NCBI GenBank assembly: GCA_902635045.1
Contig: CACPMT010000002.1
Coordinates: 1-64,000 of the forward strand
DNA length: 64,000 nt
Reading direction: 5' to 3'
Source: an uncultured SAR86 cluster bacterium
Lineage (GTDB): Bacteria > Pseudomonadota > Gammaproteobacteria > Magnimaribacterales > AG-339-G14
The translations under genes and the position numbers were made by a program. Under the pieces are notes generated by a model. It did not search any database. It had not been told where the DNA came from and worked only from the letters and a program-made list of their open reading frames with translations. Positions 20,015 to 29,369 of this stretch are shown here, one piece after another; within the stretch, counting starts at the first letter, position 1, and every line of letters starts with the position of its first letter.

Positions 20015-20269
20015 TTATTGAATGGATCCTAAAATTTTAGCTCTATATATAACCTCTGCATATTGATCGCAATTGAAATCTTTTATAGTTATCCAATCTT
20101 TTAACATGGACTTCTCTTCTTCACTATAAGATCCAATCATGAATGCATAACATGCTTGAAAATCTGATAATTCCTTAAAGGTAATAATAATTTTTTTTTC
20201 TTCAGAAGAATTACAAAATAAAGAAAAAAATATTAAATAGAAAAAAATAATGCTCTTCATATTATTCAA
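20015..20269 (-). CDS. small secreted hypothetical protein
   Basis: Signal-like N-terminus; overlaps the start-side neighbour by 8 nt, as in an operon. Confidence 0.5.
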   Translation of the reverse strand: MNNMKSIIFFYLIFFSLFCNSSEEKKIIITFKELSDFQACYAFMIGSYSEEEKSMLKDWITIKDFNCDQYAEVIYRAKILGSIQ

Positions 20270-21230
20270 TGGCTTTCAATCTTTTTTCAGTTCTGTAGAA
20301 AAAGAAAAAAGACAATGTCGCCAAAGCGCAGATTATATGCCAAAGAGCATGGGGTTGAATAATTGAATCTGGATAACACCATTCAGAATCGGGATTTATC
20401 ATTAAATTTCCTTGCAGCCATATAGTAAATGCCAAAATATAAAAAAAACAACCCGCAAAGAACCAAGGATTATATTTTCTTTTGCTCTCGGGTCTCTGAG
20501 TTGCTATCAATCCTGGAAGCCAAAATAAAAGAGTCCACCAAAATTCTTCAATATTTAAGGCTACATCGTAAGGTGAAGTACCAAATATCCATAAAACGAG
20601 ATAGCCTACAAATCCAGAATAAAATCTCATTGAATTTGAATAGAAATTATATAAAAACTCAGAAATTACCCATAAACCGATTGAAACACCAAATAAACTA
20701 AAACCAATACCCAGTTCTGAACCATAAAACCAACTAAAAAAAGAAAACAAAAATAAAATTACAAAATACGCTTTTAAAAATTGATTCTCTGTCCACCCAT
20801 TTAAAATTTTGAAATTTAAAAGCCAAGGAATAATAATGTAAGCGACCATACTTACATTATCAATCCAAGCTCCCCAAACCGTATGAGTTCCATGCATCAT
20901 CAAGGAACCAGGGCCTAAAAAGATAGATGCAGAGGCATATAGTGTAGAAATAGAAGTAAGCCCAATAAAAAAGTTTTGGCCAGTAACTTCTTCTCTAGAG
21001 AGGATCCAAACCATAAAAATTCCACATAGAATAAAACCAATGTTACTTAAAGCGTTTGATGGTTCCCTAAAATATCCAGAACTTATTCTTTCACACCATC
21101 TAGAACTTTCACCTATTTTGTAGCCCTCCTCAACGGAAAGCATGATGCCTGAGTAGGCAAATAGAAAATAAAGTAGAAAAAAGGCAAGAATAAATGAAAT
21201 TGCAATTGTAAGCGCGTAATCTTTAAGCAT
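20262..21230 (-). CDS. ceramidase-like (CREST superfamily) membrane protein
   Basis: SRWCERISSGYFREPSNALSNIGFI, HGTHTVWGAWIDNVSMV, HALWHIICAL match the WCE / His-Asp / HALWH layout of alkaline ceramidases; multiple TM segments. Confidence 0.65.
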   Translation of the reverse strand: MLKDYALTIAISFILAFFLLYFLFAYSGIMLSVEEGYKIGESSRWCERISSGYFREPSNALSNIGFILCGIFMVWILSREEVTGQNFFIGLTSISTLYASASIFLGPGSLMMHGTHTVWGAWIDNVSMVAYIIIPWLLNFKILNGWTENQFLKAYFVILFLFSFFSWFYGSELGIGFSLFGVSIGLWVISEFLYNFYSNSMRFYSGFVGYLVLWIFGTSPYDVALNIEEFWWTLLFWLPGLIATQRPESKRKYNPWFFAGCFFYILAFTIWLQGNLMINPDSEWCYPDSIIQPHALWHIICALATLSFFFFYRTEKRLKAIE

Positions 21231-21332
21231 TTTGATTATAGTTTCTTATAATAATTAATTGTATTAATAATATGATTATTCTTTAAAGATAGACGCTTAA
21301 TAAATTTTATTCAATTAAGATATTATCTAATT

Positions 21333-21533
21333 ATGGTTTATATTCTCTCGGCAGTCATATTTTTTTTATCTTTCGTATTTAGTTATAAATTTTTCATTGT
21401 TCTTAAAAATAGATACTTAAATTCAATCAAAGATGAAAACTTGTATATGGCATTTGGATTTATGGCTTTGATTTTAACTTCTGCATTTTCACTTTCAACA
21501 TCGGCCTTTTTTTTATATTTATTTAAATCATGA
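21333..21533 (+). CDS. small membrane protein
   Basis: Two hydrophobic segments; overlaps the next CDS start by 4 nt. Confidence 0.5.
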   Translation: MVYILSAVIFFLSFVFSYKFFIVLKNRYLNSIKDENLYMAFGFMALILTSAFSLSTSAFFLYLFKS

Positions 21534-23569
21534 GTAAAGCTCCAGTTCCAAAAAAAATACCAAAAAAATTAGTTACCCATGACGATATAAGAATCGATAA
21601 CTATTATTGGTTAAGAGATGATTCGCGAGCTAATAAAGAAGTTATTTCTTATCTTGAAAAAGAAAATAAATATACAGAAGATTGGTTTTCCAAAAGAAAA
21701 GATTACAAGACTGAAATTTATGAAGAGATGGTTAACAAAATTCCTAATAAAGAAACTTCATTAAAAGTTAAAAGAGATGATTTTTATTATTTTTCTGAAA
21801 TATTTTCTAATGAACAATATAGTCGATATTACAGAGAGCACAAAAACAAAAAAAAAGAACTTTTATTAGATCTCAATACTCTGTCAAAAAATAAAGAATA
21901 TTTTTCTATATCTGGAATTTCGCCCTCCCCTGATCATTCTTTGATTGCATATGGAGAGGATTTATCCGGAAGAAGAGAATTTAATCTAAAAATTAAGGAT
22001 CTATCTACAAACAAAATAATTGATGAAAGCATATTTAATAGTTCAGGCAACGTAGTTTGGGATAACTCGAATGAATTCATCTTTTATACTAAAAAAGATC
22101 CAAAAACTTTGATAACAAATAAAGTCTTCAAACATAAATTAGGAGACAAACAAGAAAATGATTTATTGATTTATCAAGAAAATGATCCTGAGTTTAATCT
22201 TGGCATTTCTAAATCTAGATTGAAGAAATATCTCTTTATAAACATTAGTAAAACCGAATCATCTGAGACCTGGATTTTGGATTTAGCAAAAGATAATGCA
22301 AAACCAATATGTTTTTTAAAAAGACAAGAAAATCATTTATATGGTGTTACAGAAAATGATGATTGTTTTTATGTAATTACCAATATAGATAATTGTAAAA
22401 ATTTTAAACTCGTTAAAACTAACTTAAATCTTTCTAATGATTTATCTAATTGGAAAACAATAATAGATCATTCAGAAGAATCTTATATTGAAGGATTAGA
22501 CACATTTAAAGATTATTTTTATTTAGAAACAAGAGAAGATGGCTTACCTAAGATAAAAAAAATAAAGAAAGATGATCTTTCTGTTGAATACATTAAATTT
22601 GATGATCCTGCTTATAGTTCTTATCTAGCAAATATTGGAGAGTATTCTTCTGAAGAGGTTTTTTATGGCTATTCGAGTCCAAATTGTCAAAGTACTGTTT
22701 TTAAAGAAAATCATAAAAATGGAAAACGCGAAAAAGTTTGGACACAAAATTTAAGTAATTTTGACTCTTCTTTATATAAATCTGAAAGACTCAAAATAAA
22801 AGTCAGGGATGGTAAAAAGGTGCCTGTCTCACTAGTATATAAAAAAGATATCAAGCTAAAAGATTCCCCTCTTTTAATGTATGGATACGGCTCCTATGGA
22901 GCAATCATAGACGCATCTTTTAAATCCTCCATACTTCCTTTATTAGATAGAGGGTTTATTTTTGCAATAGCTCATATTAGAGGAGGCTCAGAAATGGGTC
23001 GTCAATGGTATGAAGATGGCAAAATGCTTAAAAAAATGAATACTTTCTATGACTTTATTGATGTTACTAAAGGGCTTTTAGATTTAGGATTTGGGCATAA
23101 TCAGAAAATATTTGCAAAAGGAGGAAGTGCAGGAGGACTTTTAATGGGTGCAATCATTAATTTAGAACCAGAATTATATAAAGGTGTAATTTCAGCGGTT
23201 CCTTTTGTTGATGTTCTTACGACTATGTTAGATGAATCAATTCCTTTGACAACATTTGAATATAAAGAATGGGGCAATCCAAATAAAAAGAAAGAATATG
23301 ATTACATCAAACAATATTCGCCTTATGATAATTTAAAACCTTCTAAGTATCCTTCTGTCCTGGTTACTTCGAGCCTGCATGATTCTCAGGTTCAATATTT
23401 TGAACCAGCTAAATATGTTCCCAAATTAAGAGAAAATAGCATCTCTAACAATCCGATTCTCTTGAAAATGAATTTAGTTGGGGGCCATTCAGGTAAAAGC
23501 GGTAGATTAAATTCTCTGGAAGAAAGCTCTTTAGATGATGCTTTCTTGCTGAATTTATTAGATGAATGA
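21530..23569 (+). CDS. ptrB: S9 family oligopeptidase B
   Basis: RIDNYYWLRDDSR, AKGGSAGGLLMGA, HIRGGSEMGRQWYEDGK, GGHSGKSGR. Confidence 0.9.
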   Translation: MSKAPVPKKIPKKLVTHDDIRIDNYYWLRDDSRANKEVISYLEKENKYTEDWFSKRKDYKTEIYEEMVNKIPNKETSLKVKRDDFYYFSEIFSNEQYSRYYREHKNKKKELLLDLNTLSKNKEYFSISGISPSPDHSLIAYGEDLSGRREFNLKIKDLSTNKIIDESIFNSSGNVVWDNSNEFIFYTKKDPKTLITNKVFKHKLGDKQENDLLIYQENDPEFNLGISKSRLKKYLFINISKTESSETWILDLAKDNAKPICFLKRQENHLYGVTENDDCFYVITNIDNCKNFKLVKTNLNLSNDLSNWKTIIDHSEESYIEGLDTFKDYFYLETREDGLPKIKKIKKDDLSVEYIKFDDPAYSSYLANIGEYSSEEVFYGYSSPNCQSTVFKENHKNGKREKVWTQNLSNFDSSLYKSERLKIKVRDGKKVPVSLVYKKDIKLKDSPLLMYGYGSYGAIIDASFKSSILPLLDRGFIFAIAHIRGGSEMGRQWYEDGKMLKKMNTFYDFIDVTKGLLDLGFGHNQKIFAKGGSAGGLLMGAIINLEPELYKGVISAVPFVDVLTTMLDESIPLTTFEYKEWGNPNKKKEYDYIKQYSPYDNLKPSKYPSVLVTSSLHDSQVQYFEPAKYVPKLRENSISNNPILLKMNLVGGHSGKSGRLNSLEESSLDDAFLLNLLDE

Positions 23570-23579
23570 TTTTGAAAAA

Positions 23580-25214
23580 TTATCTTGAATAATCTTTTAG
23601 AAGAGTTTTCATCTCTTTTCTTAGAAGAAACATGCCAAATAAATTCGGTAAGGTAGATGCTGCAACCGTAATCAATGCAAAATTCCAAATAACCTCGGTA
23701 TCAATTAAGCCACTTCCAGCAATGAACATTGCAAGTAAATAAAAAATCCTATAGTAAATTAGTGCGTGTTCGCCAAATAAATACAAAGTACATCTGTCTC
23801 CGTAATAGGACCAGGTAATCATTGTAGAGAAAGCAAACAACAATAAACCAATTGAAACAATGAATTCGCCATAGTTACCAAAAAAACCTTTATTGAAAGC
23901 TTTGCTTGTTAAAACTGCGGATTTAACCAAAGACTCCCCTTTCACATTTATTCCTTGTGAGACCAATAGTCCATTCTCAATTTTAATAATTCCTGAAAAC
24001 AACATTTCATCTTTAAAGAAAGTGACATTTTCTGCAATAGATCTATTGTGAAAAACTGTATTTGTATCTTTTGCAATACCATTTTCAATGAAAATTTCCC
24101 CTGAAAAACAATCTCCTCCAGTGTCTCTGCACTCTATATAAGAATTAATTTGGCTCGATATATCTTGTTGTGATTCAGCCTGTCCTAAAAAATAAAGAGA
24201 AGTTTTCTCAAAATCATTTTCATACTTTTCAGTCCATACCCCAGAAGCAAGAATTACAAGACCAGTAAGTGTACATATTATTAAAGTGTCAATGAATGGC
24301 TCTAAAATTGATACAAAGCCCTCTTCTATCGAATGTTTTGTATTAGACGTTGCATGCGCAATTGGCGAAGAGCCTTGGCCAGCTTCATTGGAATATAATC
24401 CTCTTGCAACTCCATATGTAAATGCAGTTGAAAATGAAGCCCCTAAAAATCCTCCTGCAATTGCACTGCCATTAAAAACATCATGGATTATTATGTAAAA
24501 CGAAGGCAATATGTTTGAGTAATTAAAAATAAGTACACTTAAAGATCCTATAACATATATAAGTGCCATCGTTGGGACAATAGATCCAGCAAAGCTAGCA
24601 ATTCTATTTATGCCTCCAATAATGACTAACCCTACTAAAATTGTAATAAGTAGCGAGGATATTATTGGGTTAAAGCCAAAGCTTGAATTTAGTGTGCTCG
24701 ATATATTATCTATTTGAGGCATATTGCCAGAACCAAAAGTAGATACCAAAAGACAAAAAGAAAAAACTATGCCAAGCCATTTCATATTAAGCCCGTTTTC
24801 CATATAGATCATTGGACCTCCTGATACTGAACCAGACTTATCAAGTTTTCTGTATTTATGCGACAAGGTAACTTCTACAAACTTGGTAGTCATTCCCAAA
24901 AATGCTGTGACCCACATCCAAAACAATGCTGCTGGTCCACCAATAAAGATTGCCATTGCAACACCTCCTATATTTCCCGTACCCACTGTGCCGGAAAGAG
25001 CTGTGCTTAGAGCTTGAAACGGACTTGTATAACCATCAGAGCCTGAAAATCCTCCTCTTGAAATTATTCTCCATCCATTTTTAAAATTTCTTATCTGAGG
25101 AAATCCTAAATAAATTGTAAAGAAAACACCCGTAGCTAACAAAGTGAGTGGAAACCACGGCGCGCTTCCAAAATAACTATCTATTAATAAAATATATTTA
25201 TTAAGTTGATCCAC
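23580..25214 (-). CDS. alanine/glycine:cation symporter family (AGCS)
   Basis: GTVGTGNIGGVA, NEAGQGSSPIAHA, FAFSTMITWSYYGDRC. Confidence 0.92.
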   Translation of the reverse strand: MDQLNKYILLIDSYFGSAPWFPLTLLATGVFFTIYLGFPQIRNFKNGWRIISRGGFSGSDGYTSPFQALSTALSGTVGTGNIGGVAMAIFIGGPAALFWMWVTAFLGMTTKFVEVTLSHKYRKLDKSGSVSGGPMIYMENGLNMKWLGIVFSFCLLVSTFGSGNMPQIDNISSTLNSSFGFNPIISSLLITILVGLVIIGGINRIASFAGSIVPTMALIYVIGSLSVLIFNYSNILPSFYIIIHDVFNGSAIAGGFLGASFSTAFTYGVARGLYSNEAGQGSSPIAHATSNTKHSIEEGFVSILEPFIDTLIICTLTGLVILASGVWTEKYENDFEKTSLYFLGQAESQQDISSQINSYIECRDTGGDCFSGEIFIENGIAKDTNTVFHNRSIAENVTFFKDEMLFSGIIKIENGLLVSQGINVKGESLVKSAVLTSKAFNKGFFGNYGEFIVSIGLLLFAFSTMITWSYYGDRCTLYLFGEHALIYYRIFYLLAMFIAGSGLIDTEVIWNFALITVAASTLPNLFGMFLLRKEMKTLLKDYSR

Positions 25215-25217
25215 TTT

Positions 25218-25445
25218 TTAACTTTCTTCAAGAATCTTTGCAGAAAATTCTGTATAACCGCCTACCAAAGTTCCATCTATAGTTATTTGTGGAAATGTTC
25301 TTGCTGAAGGAAATTTTTGAAATAATTCTTCCCTGGTAAAATCTACATCTAACATATATTTCTTAAAATCCAAATTTTTTTGTATACATAAATTTTCAGC
25401 TTTATCACAAAACGGACAATTAGGTTTTGACCAAATTTCTATCAT
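25218..25445 (-). CDS. glutaredoxin
   Basis: CPFC active site, RTFPQITIDGTLVGGYTEF. Confidence 0.9.
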   Translation of the reverse strand: MIEIWSKPNCPFCDKAENLCIQKNLDFKKYMLDVDFTREELFQKFPSARTFPQITIDGTLVGGYTEFSAKILEES

Positions 25446-25478
25446 TGTTTGCTCCTGTAATTAAATATAATATTAGAT

Positions 25479-26165
25479 ATGACCATAGCTCCACTTTTAG
25501 AAGGTTTCAAGTCTTACTTTGCTACTTTTAGTAAATTCACGATTTCAACTTTACCTTTGTTTATATTGCTAGGATTACTAGCCTCTTCTGGAGACATATA
25601 TTTAAACAGCGAAACTTTCTTTACTTGGGGAATTTTACTGTTTATCTTTACCAATCTTTTTTTAACGCCTTTTGTGACTTCATTTTGTATTTTGATGGTA
25701 AATGATCTCAGAGAAAACCGCTTGAAAGAATCAATTGGTTATTACATTGTTTCTTTCCAGCTTGTATTGAGGGTTCTATTATTGACTCTAATTAATGGTT
25801 TGGTTGTTATTGGGGGATTATTGCTATTTATTCTTCCCGGAGTTTATTTGGCATCTCGCCTCCTTTTAAGTCCTTATTTTTTAATATTAGAGGGAAAAGG
25901 CGTTTTGGAATCTTTAGACTTATCTTGGCAATCTACTAAAACTAATCAAAGAAATTATCTCTTATATTTAATTTATTATTGGGCGGCATTAATTTTTGTA
26001 ACTTTTTTCACACTATCTATCATTTCTGCTTTTGCAATAAGCTCTGAGCCTGATGCGAATTTATTTTTTACTAACAGCTTTGCAAATGCCTTTTTATCTT
26101 ATGTCCAATTAGTATTAATCAGCTATCCTTTGCTCTTTGTATATAAAAGTTCTAAAACATCATAA
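25479..26165 (+). CDS. YciC-like integral membrane protein
   Basis: Polytopic; FILPGVYLASRLLLSPYFLILEGKGVLESLDLSWQSTK. Confidence 0.6.
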   Translation: MTIAPLLEGFKSYFATFSKFTISTLPLFILLGLLASSGDIYLNSETFFTWGILLFIFTNLFLTPFVTSFCILMVNDLRENRLKESIGYYIVSFQLVLRVLLLTLINGLVVIGGLLLFILPGVYLASRLLLSPYFLILEGKGVLESLDLSWQSTKTNQRNYLLYLIYYWAALIFVTFFTLSIISAFAISSEPDANLFFTNSFANAFLSYVQLVLISYPLLFVYKSSKTS

Positions 26166-26568
26166 CCAATCTTGTCCACATCCATAGCATAACAACGTTA
26201 CTGGCTAGCCAAACAAGAGCTCTAATGCCGAAATTTGAATTAGATAAAATATGATAAAGAGAGTGAATTATTCTTAAAACCACATAGGAATTGGCTAACA
26301 ATATGAAATACCCATCAACTTTCCCTGTTATGTAAATAGAGATACAAGCAGCATAAAAAAGTACTGTGTACTCAAACAAATTAGTATGGTTTCTATCTAA
26401 TCGTTTAATAAAATCACTCGAATTACTTGGCAAAGGAATACCAAACATTTCTTCAGGTGTATGTTCGTTGTTGCTTACAGCACGGCTTCTTACTACTGAT
26501 TGGACGATCAAGACTGAAAAAGTAAATATAGCCAAATAAAAAATAGGAAGCAAAATATCAGTGTTCAT
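26152..26568 (-). CDS. MAPEG family membrane protein
   Basis: ATG at 26568 with SD GGAG preferred. NHTNLFEYTVLFYAACISIYITGKVDGYFILLANSYVVLRIIHSLYH. Confidence 0.8.
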   Translation of the reverse strand: MNTDILLPIFYLAIFTFSVLIVQSVVRSRAVSNNEHTPEEMFGIPLPSNSSDFIKRLDRNHTNLFEYTVLFYAACISIYITGKVDGYFILLANSYVVLRIIHSLYHILSNSNFGIRALVWLASNVVMLWMWTRLVMMF

Positions 26569-26581
26569 AATTTCTCCTCTA

Positions 26582-27010
26582 TTAAAAAGATGATATGAGT
26601 CTAACCCAAATCCAAACCAAAATAATCCAGCTTGGGACAAAAAATATAGCTCTTAAAGGAAGTACAGAAATAAAATTATTTAAAAAAATGTGATAAATAG
26701 AATGCACAACTCTAAAACCAACAAACCAATAAGCTAACAAAATAAAATAATCATCTACTTTTCCAGTTATATAAATAACCAAGCAAGCAATATAAAAGAA
26801 AACTGGAAATTCAAATAAATTAGCCAAATTTCTTTCTGATTGTCTTATCAAAGCACTAGCAGATCCGGGTGTAGGAATTTTCATTAAATCTTCTGCTTTG
26901 TGTTTTTTATAAATTGCAACATCCATTATGCGAATTATCGTATAAAACAAAAAAACCAATGAAGATAAACCCAACATGTAAAAGATAGGTATAAAAATAT
27001 CAGTGCTCAT
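26582..27010 (-). CDS. MAPEG family membrane protein (tandem paralog)
   Basis: ATG at 27010 with SD GGAGAG preferred. ERNLANLFEFPVFFYIACLVIYITGKVDDYFILLAYWFVGFRVVHSIYH. Confidence 0.8.
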   Translation of the reverse strand: MSTDIFIPIFYMLGLSSLVFLFYTIIRIMDVAIYKKHKAEDLMKIPTPGSASALIRQSERNLANLFEFPVFFYIACLVIYITGKVDDYFILLAYWFVGFRVVHSIYHIFLNNFISVLPLRAIFFVPSWIILVWIWVRLISSF

Positions 27011-27070
27011 AAATCTCTCCAATAATGGAATTTATTTTACACAAAAGTTTTTTTTCTGTCGGTATTTTTG

Positions 27071-27105
27071 AAAACGATTCTCATTGTTATCTTAATTCTC
27101 ATCAG
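27071..27105. promoter_or_regulatory. candidate Fur box(es)
   Basis: AAAACGATTCTCATTGTTATC (reverse GATAACAATGAGAATCGTTTT), then ATTCTCATC; resembles Fur sites and precedes a ferritin-like gene. Confidence 0.4.
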
Positions 27106-27139
27106 ACGTTTTTTAAAAAAATTAGCATATAATTTTCAC

Positions 27140-27580
27140 ATGGAATTAAAAAAATTAGATGAAAAGAAAGTTTGTGATATTTTGAATGAAATCATGGAAT
27201 GTGAATTAGCGGGTGTAGTTAGATACACTCATTCATCGTTAATGGTGACAGGCCCGCATAGGATTCCCATAGTTGAATTTCTACAAGAACAAGCAAATGA
27301 ATCGCTCCTTCATGCACAAAAAGCTGGAGATTTTTTGACAGGTTTAGACGGTCACCCTACCCAAAAAATAGCAAAAATAGTTGAGACAAACAATCATACA
27401 ATAAAAGATATTTTAGAAGAAAGTTTAGAACACGAGCTACTCGCTCTGAGTTTGTATAAAAAACTGTTGAAGGTTGTTGCCGATGCTTCTATATATTTGG
27501 AAGAATATACAAGGACTTTGATTGGTGAAGAAGAACAGCATCAACTTGAGCTGAGGAAAATGTTAAAAGATTTCAGTTAA
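27140..27580 (+). CDS. bacterioferritin/ferritin-like protein
   Basis: MELKKLDEKKVCDILNEIMECELAGVVRYTHSSLMV...EQANESLLHAQKAG...EHELLALSLYKKLL...GEEEQHQLEL. ATG at 27140 is preferred. Confidence 0.8.
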   Translation: MELKKLDEKKVCDILNEIMECELAGVVRYTHSSLMVTGPHRIPIVEFLQEQANESLLHAQKAGDFLTGLDGHPTQKIAKIVETNNHTIKDILEESLEHELLALSLYKKLLKVVADASIYLEEYTRTLIGEEEQHQLELRKMLKDFS

Positions 27581-28024
27581 TTAAAAGTTTCTTTTAAAAC
27601 CATCAACCTCAATTCTAAAATCATCTGTTATTCCCTCTAGTGACCTGATTAGTTCCTTCGATGCTGGCCCCATGACCTGGAAAGATCTTATTTCCATTAA
27701 CTGAAAAAAGGTTTCTTGATATGGTCCTTGCAGAAAATCCACAACATGTTTTTCAGCCGCCTTGCTGTCCTTATAATATTCAGTTAAGGAAATACTTTTC
27801 TTATCGCTGGAAATATAATATTCATAAAATTTAGTCCCCGGTTCGGTTCTTTTTATAAAAACCACCATCTCCTTTACCAAGTTTTCTATTTTTTGAGGTT
27901 CATCGGTGATGACTTTTAAATCCAGGTAAAACTTTATTGATTGGTCGCCTTTAGAATTCCAAATCTCAAAATCGCTATATACAATAGGTGAAATAAAAAG
28001 AAAGATTAAAAAAAATTTTTTCAT
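27581..28024 (-). CDS. secreted antibiotic-biosynthesis-monooxygenase (ABM)-like domain protein
   Basis: Signal peptide; KRTEPGTKFYEYYISSDKKSISLTEYYKDSKAAEKHV. Confidence 0.5.
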   Translation of the reverse strand: MKKFFLIFLFISPIVYSDFEIWNSKGDQSIKFYLDLKVITDEPQKIENLVKEMVVFIKRTEPGTKFYEYYISSDKKSISLTEYYKDSKAAEKHVVDFLQGPYQETFFQLMEIRSFQVMGPASKELIRSLEGITDDFRIEVDGFKRNF

Positions 28025-28082
28025 AGTTGTCCTCTTTAGATAGGAATTTAATTTACAATTAGCCTAACAAAATTTTATATAA

Positions 28083-29369
28083 ATGATACTTTTAAAATTA
28101 ATCATTGAAAATATTTTTAAGGTTATTGTACTTTTTTATTCGTTTATTGCTGACCTTGTAATCACTTCTATTGTATTCATAAGAGAAAAAGAACAGTACT
28201 TAAAAAATTTTAAATTAATCAATATTGAAGGTATTCAGTTTGAAAAAAAAACCATTCTCATAGATGGTTACAAACATCTATACACTACTTGTGGAAACTT
28301 TAATGCTCAAAGCAATCAGACTTTGATTATGATGGGAGGTATACCATCTGATCCTAGTGAGTCATTGTATTGGATGGCATCAGAGTTAATTAAAAAGAAC
28401 CCTTCGTTAAAAATTTTAATTATACATCTGCCTTTCTATGAGAATTATTCAAAAATAGAACTTACGGATGATACTGCAAAATTTAATACTTTAAATCTTC
28501 CTTTCAATAGAGAGAGTTCAAATGCAAATGTAAAAGTTGATCCAAAATTTAGTCACTATAATCAATCCAAAATAGTTGAAAAAATTCTCAATAAGTTAGA
28601 AATCTCTAAAGCTCACTTCATAGCTCATGACAGGGGAGTAATTGTGTTTGAATATTTAATGACTAGGAAAAATGATTTTTTTCTAAGTTTCTCAAGAGGG
28701 GCTCAAGTATGGGACTATTACGAAGAAGAATGGTCAAAATTGGCACCTTTCATCTGTGTAGGTCCTCCCCATAGATTCATGACAAAGCCATGGCAATTAA
28801 AGTTTCTTTTTACCTTGGTTACTTTTTTTGGATTCCCATTAGCAATAAGATCTGAGGGATTTTTGAAGAAATGCAGAGTTGCGAATAAAAACACTGAGCT
28901 TTTCAATCGATTTACTCATTTGACATACAAAACAAATATGGCAAATAAAAATTTTTTGAATAAGGTTAAACAAACTATGCTTCAGACTGACTCTTCATTG
29001 GAAATAGAGAACAGGAAAAATTTACCTAAAGATATTAAGATTATGCAATTCCAAGGAGAAGATGAATTTAAATTAAATTCTAAAAATAAGCTTATATCCG
29101 ACCAACCTTATTTTGGAAAATATAATTTATTTAGAAATGAGATTGAAGACATATATCCTGAATGTTCTCATCAGGTTCATAGCAAATTGCAAAGTAAATA
29201 TATAGATTGTAAAAATGAATATAAAAAAATTAGTCTTTTGCCATCTGCAAGAATGAGTTTTTTTGCCTTAATACCTGATTCTGCACATTTCAATGTAATT
29301 GAAAATCCTAAAGGTTGTGCTTCAGCGGTATACGATTTCATTACAGAATGTAATTTAGGAAAAATATGA
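28083..29369 (+). CDS. membrane-anchored alpha/beta hydrolase with probable Asp nucleophile
   Basis: ISKAHFIAHDRGVIVFEYL nucleophile elbow and late DSAHFNVIENP His; hydrophobic N-terminus. Confidence 0.6.
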   Translation: MILLKLIIENIFKVIVLFYSFIADLVITSIVFIREKEQYLKNFKLINIEGIQFEKKTILIDGYKHLYTTCGNFNAQSNQTLIMMGGIPSDPSESLYWMASELIKKNPSLKILIIHLPFYENYSKIELTDDTAKFNTLNLPFNRESSNANVKVDPKFSHYNQSKIVEKILNKLEISKAHFIAHDRGVIVFEYLMTRKNDFFLSFSRGAQVWDYYEEEWSKLAPFICVGPPHRFMTKPWQLKFLFTLVTFFGFPLAIRSEGFLKKCRVANKNTELFNRFTHLTYKTNMANKNFLNKVKQTMLQTDSSLEIENRKNLPKDIKIMQFQGEDEFKLNSKNKLISDQPYFGKYNLFRNEIEDIYPECSHQVHSKLQSKYIDCKNEYKKISLLPSARMSFFALIPDSAHFNVIENPKGCASAVYDFITECNLGKI

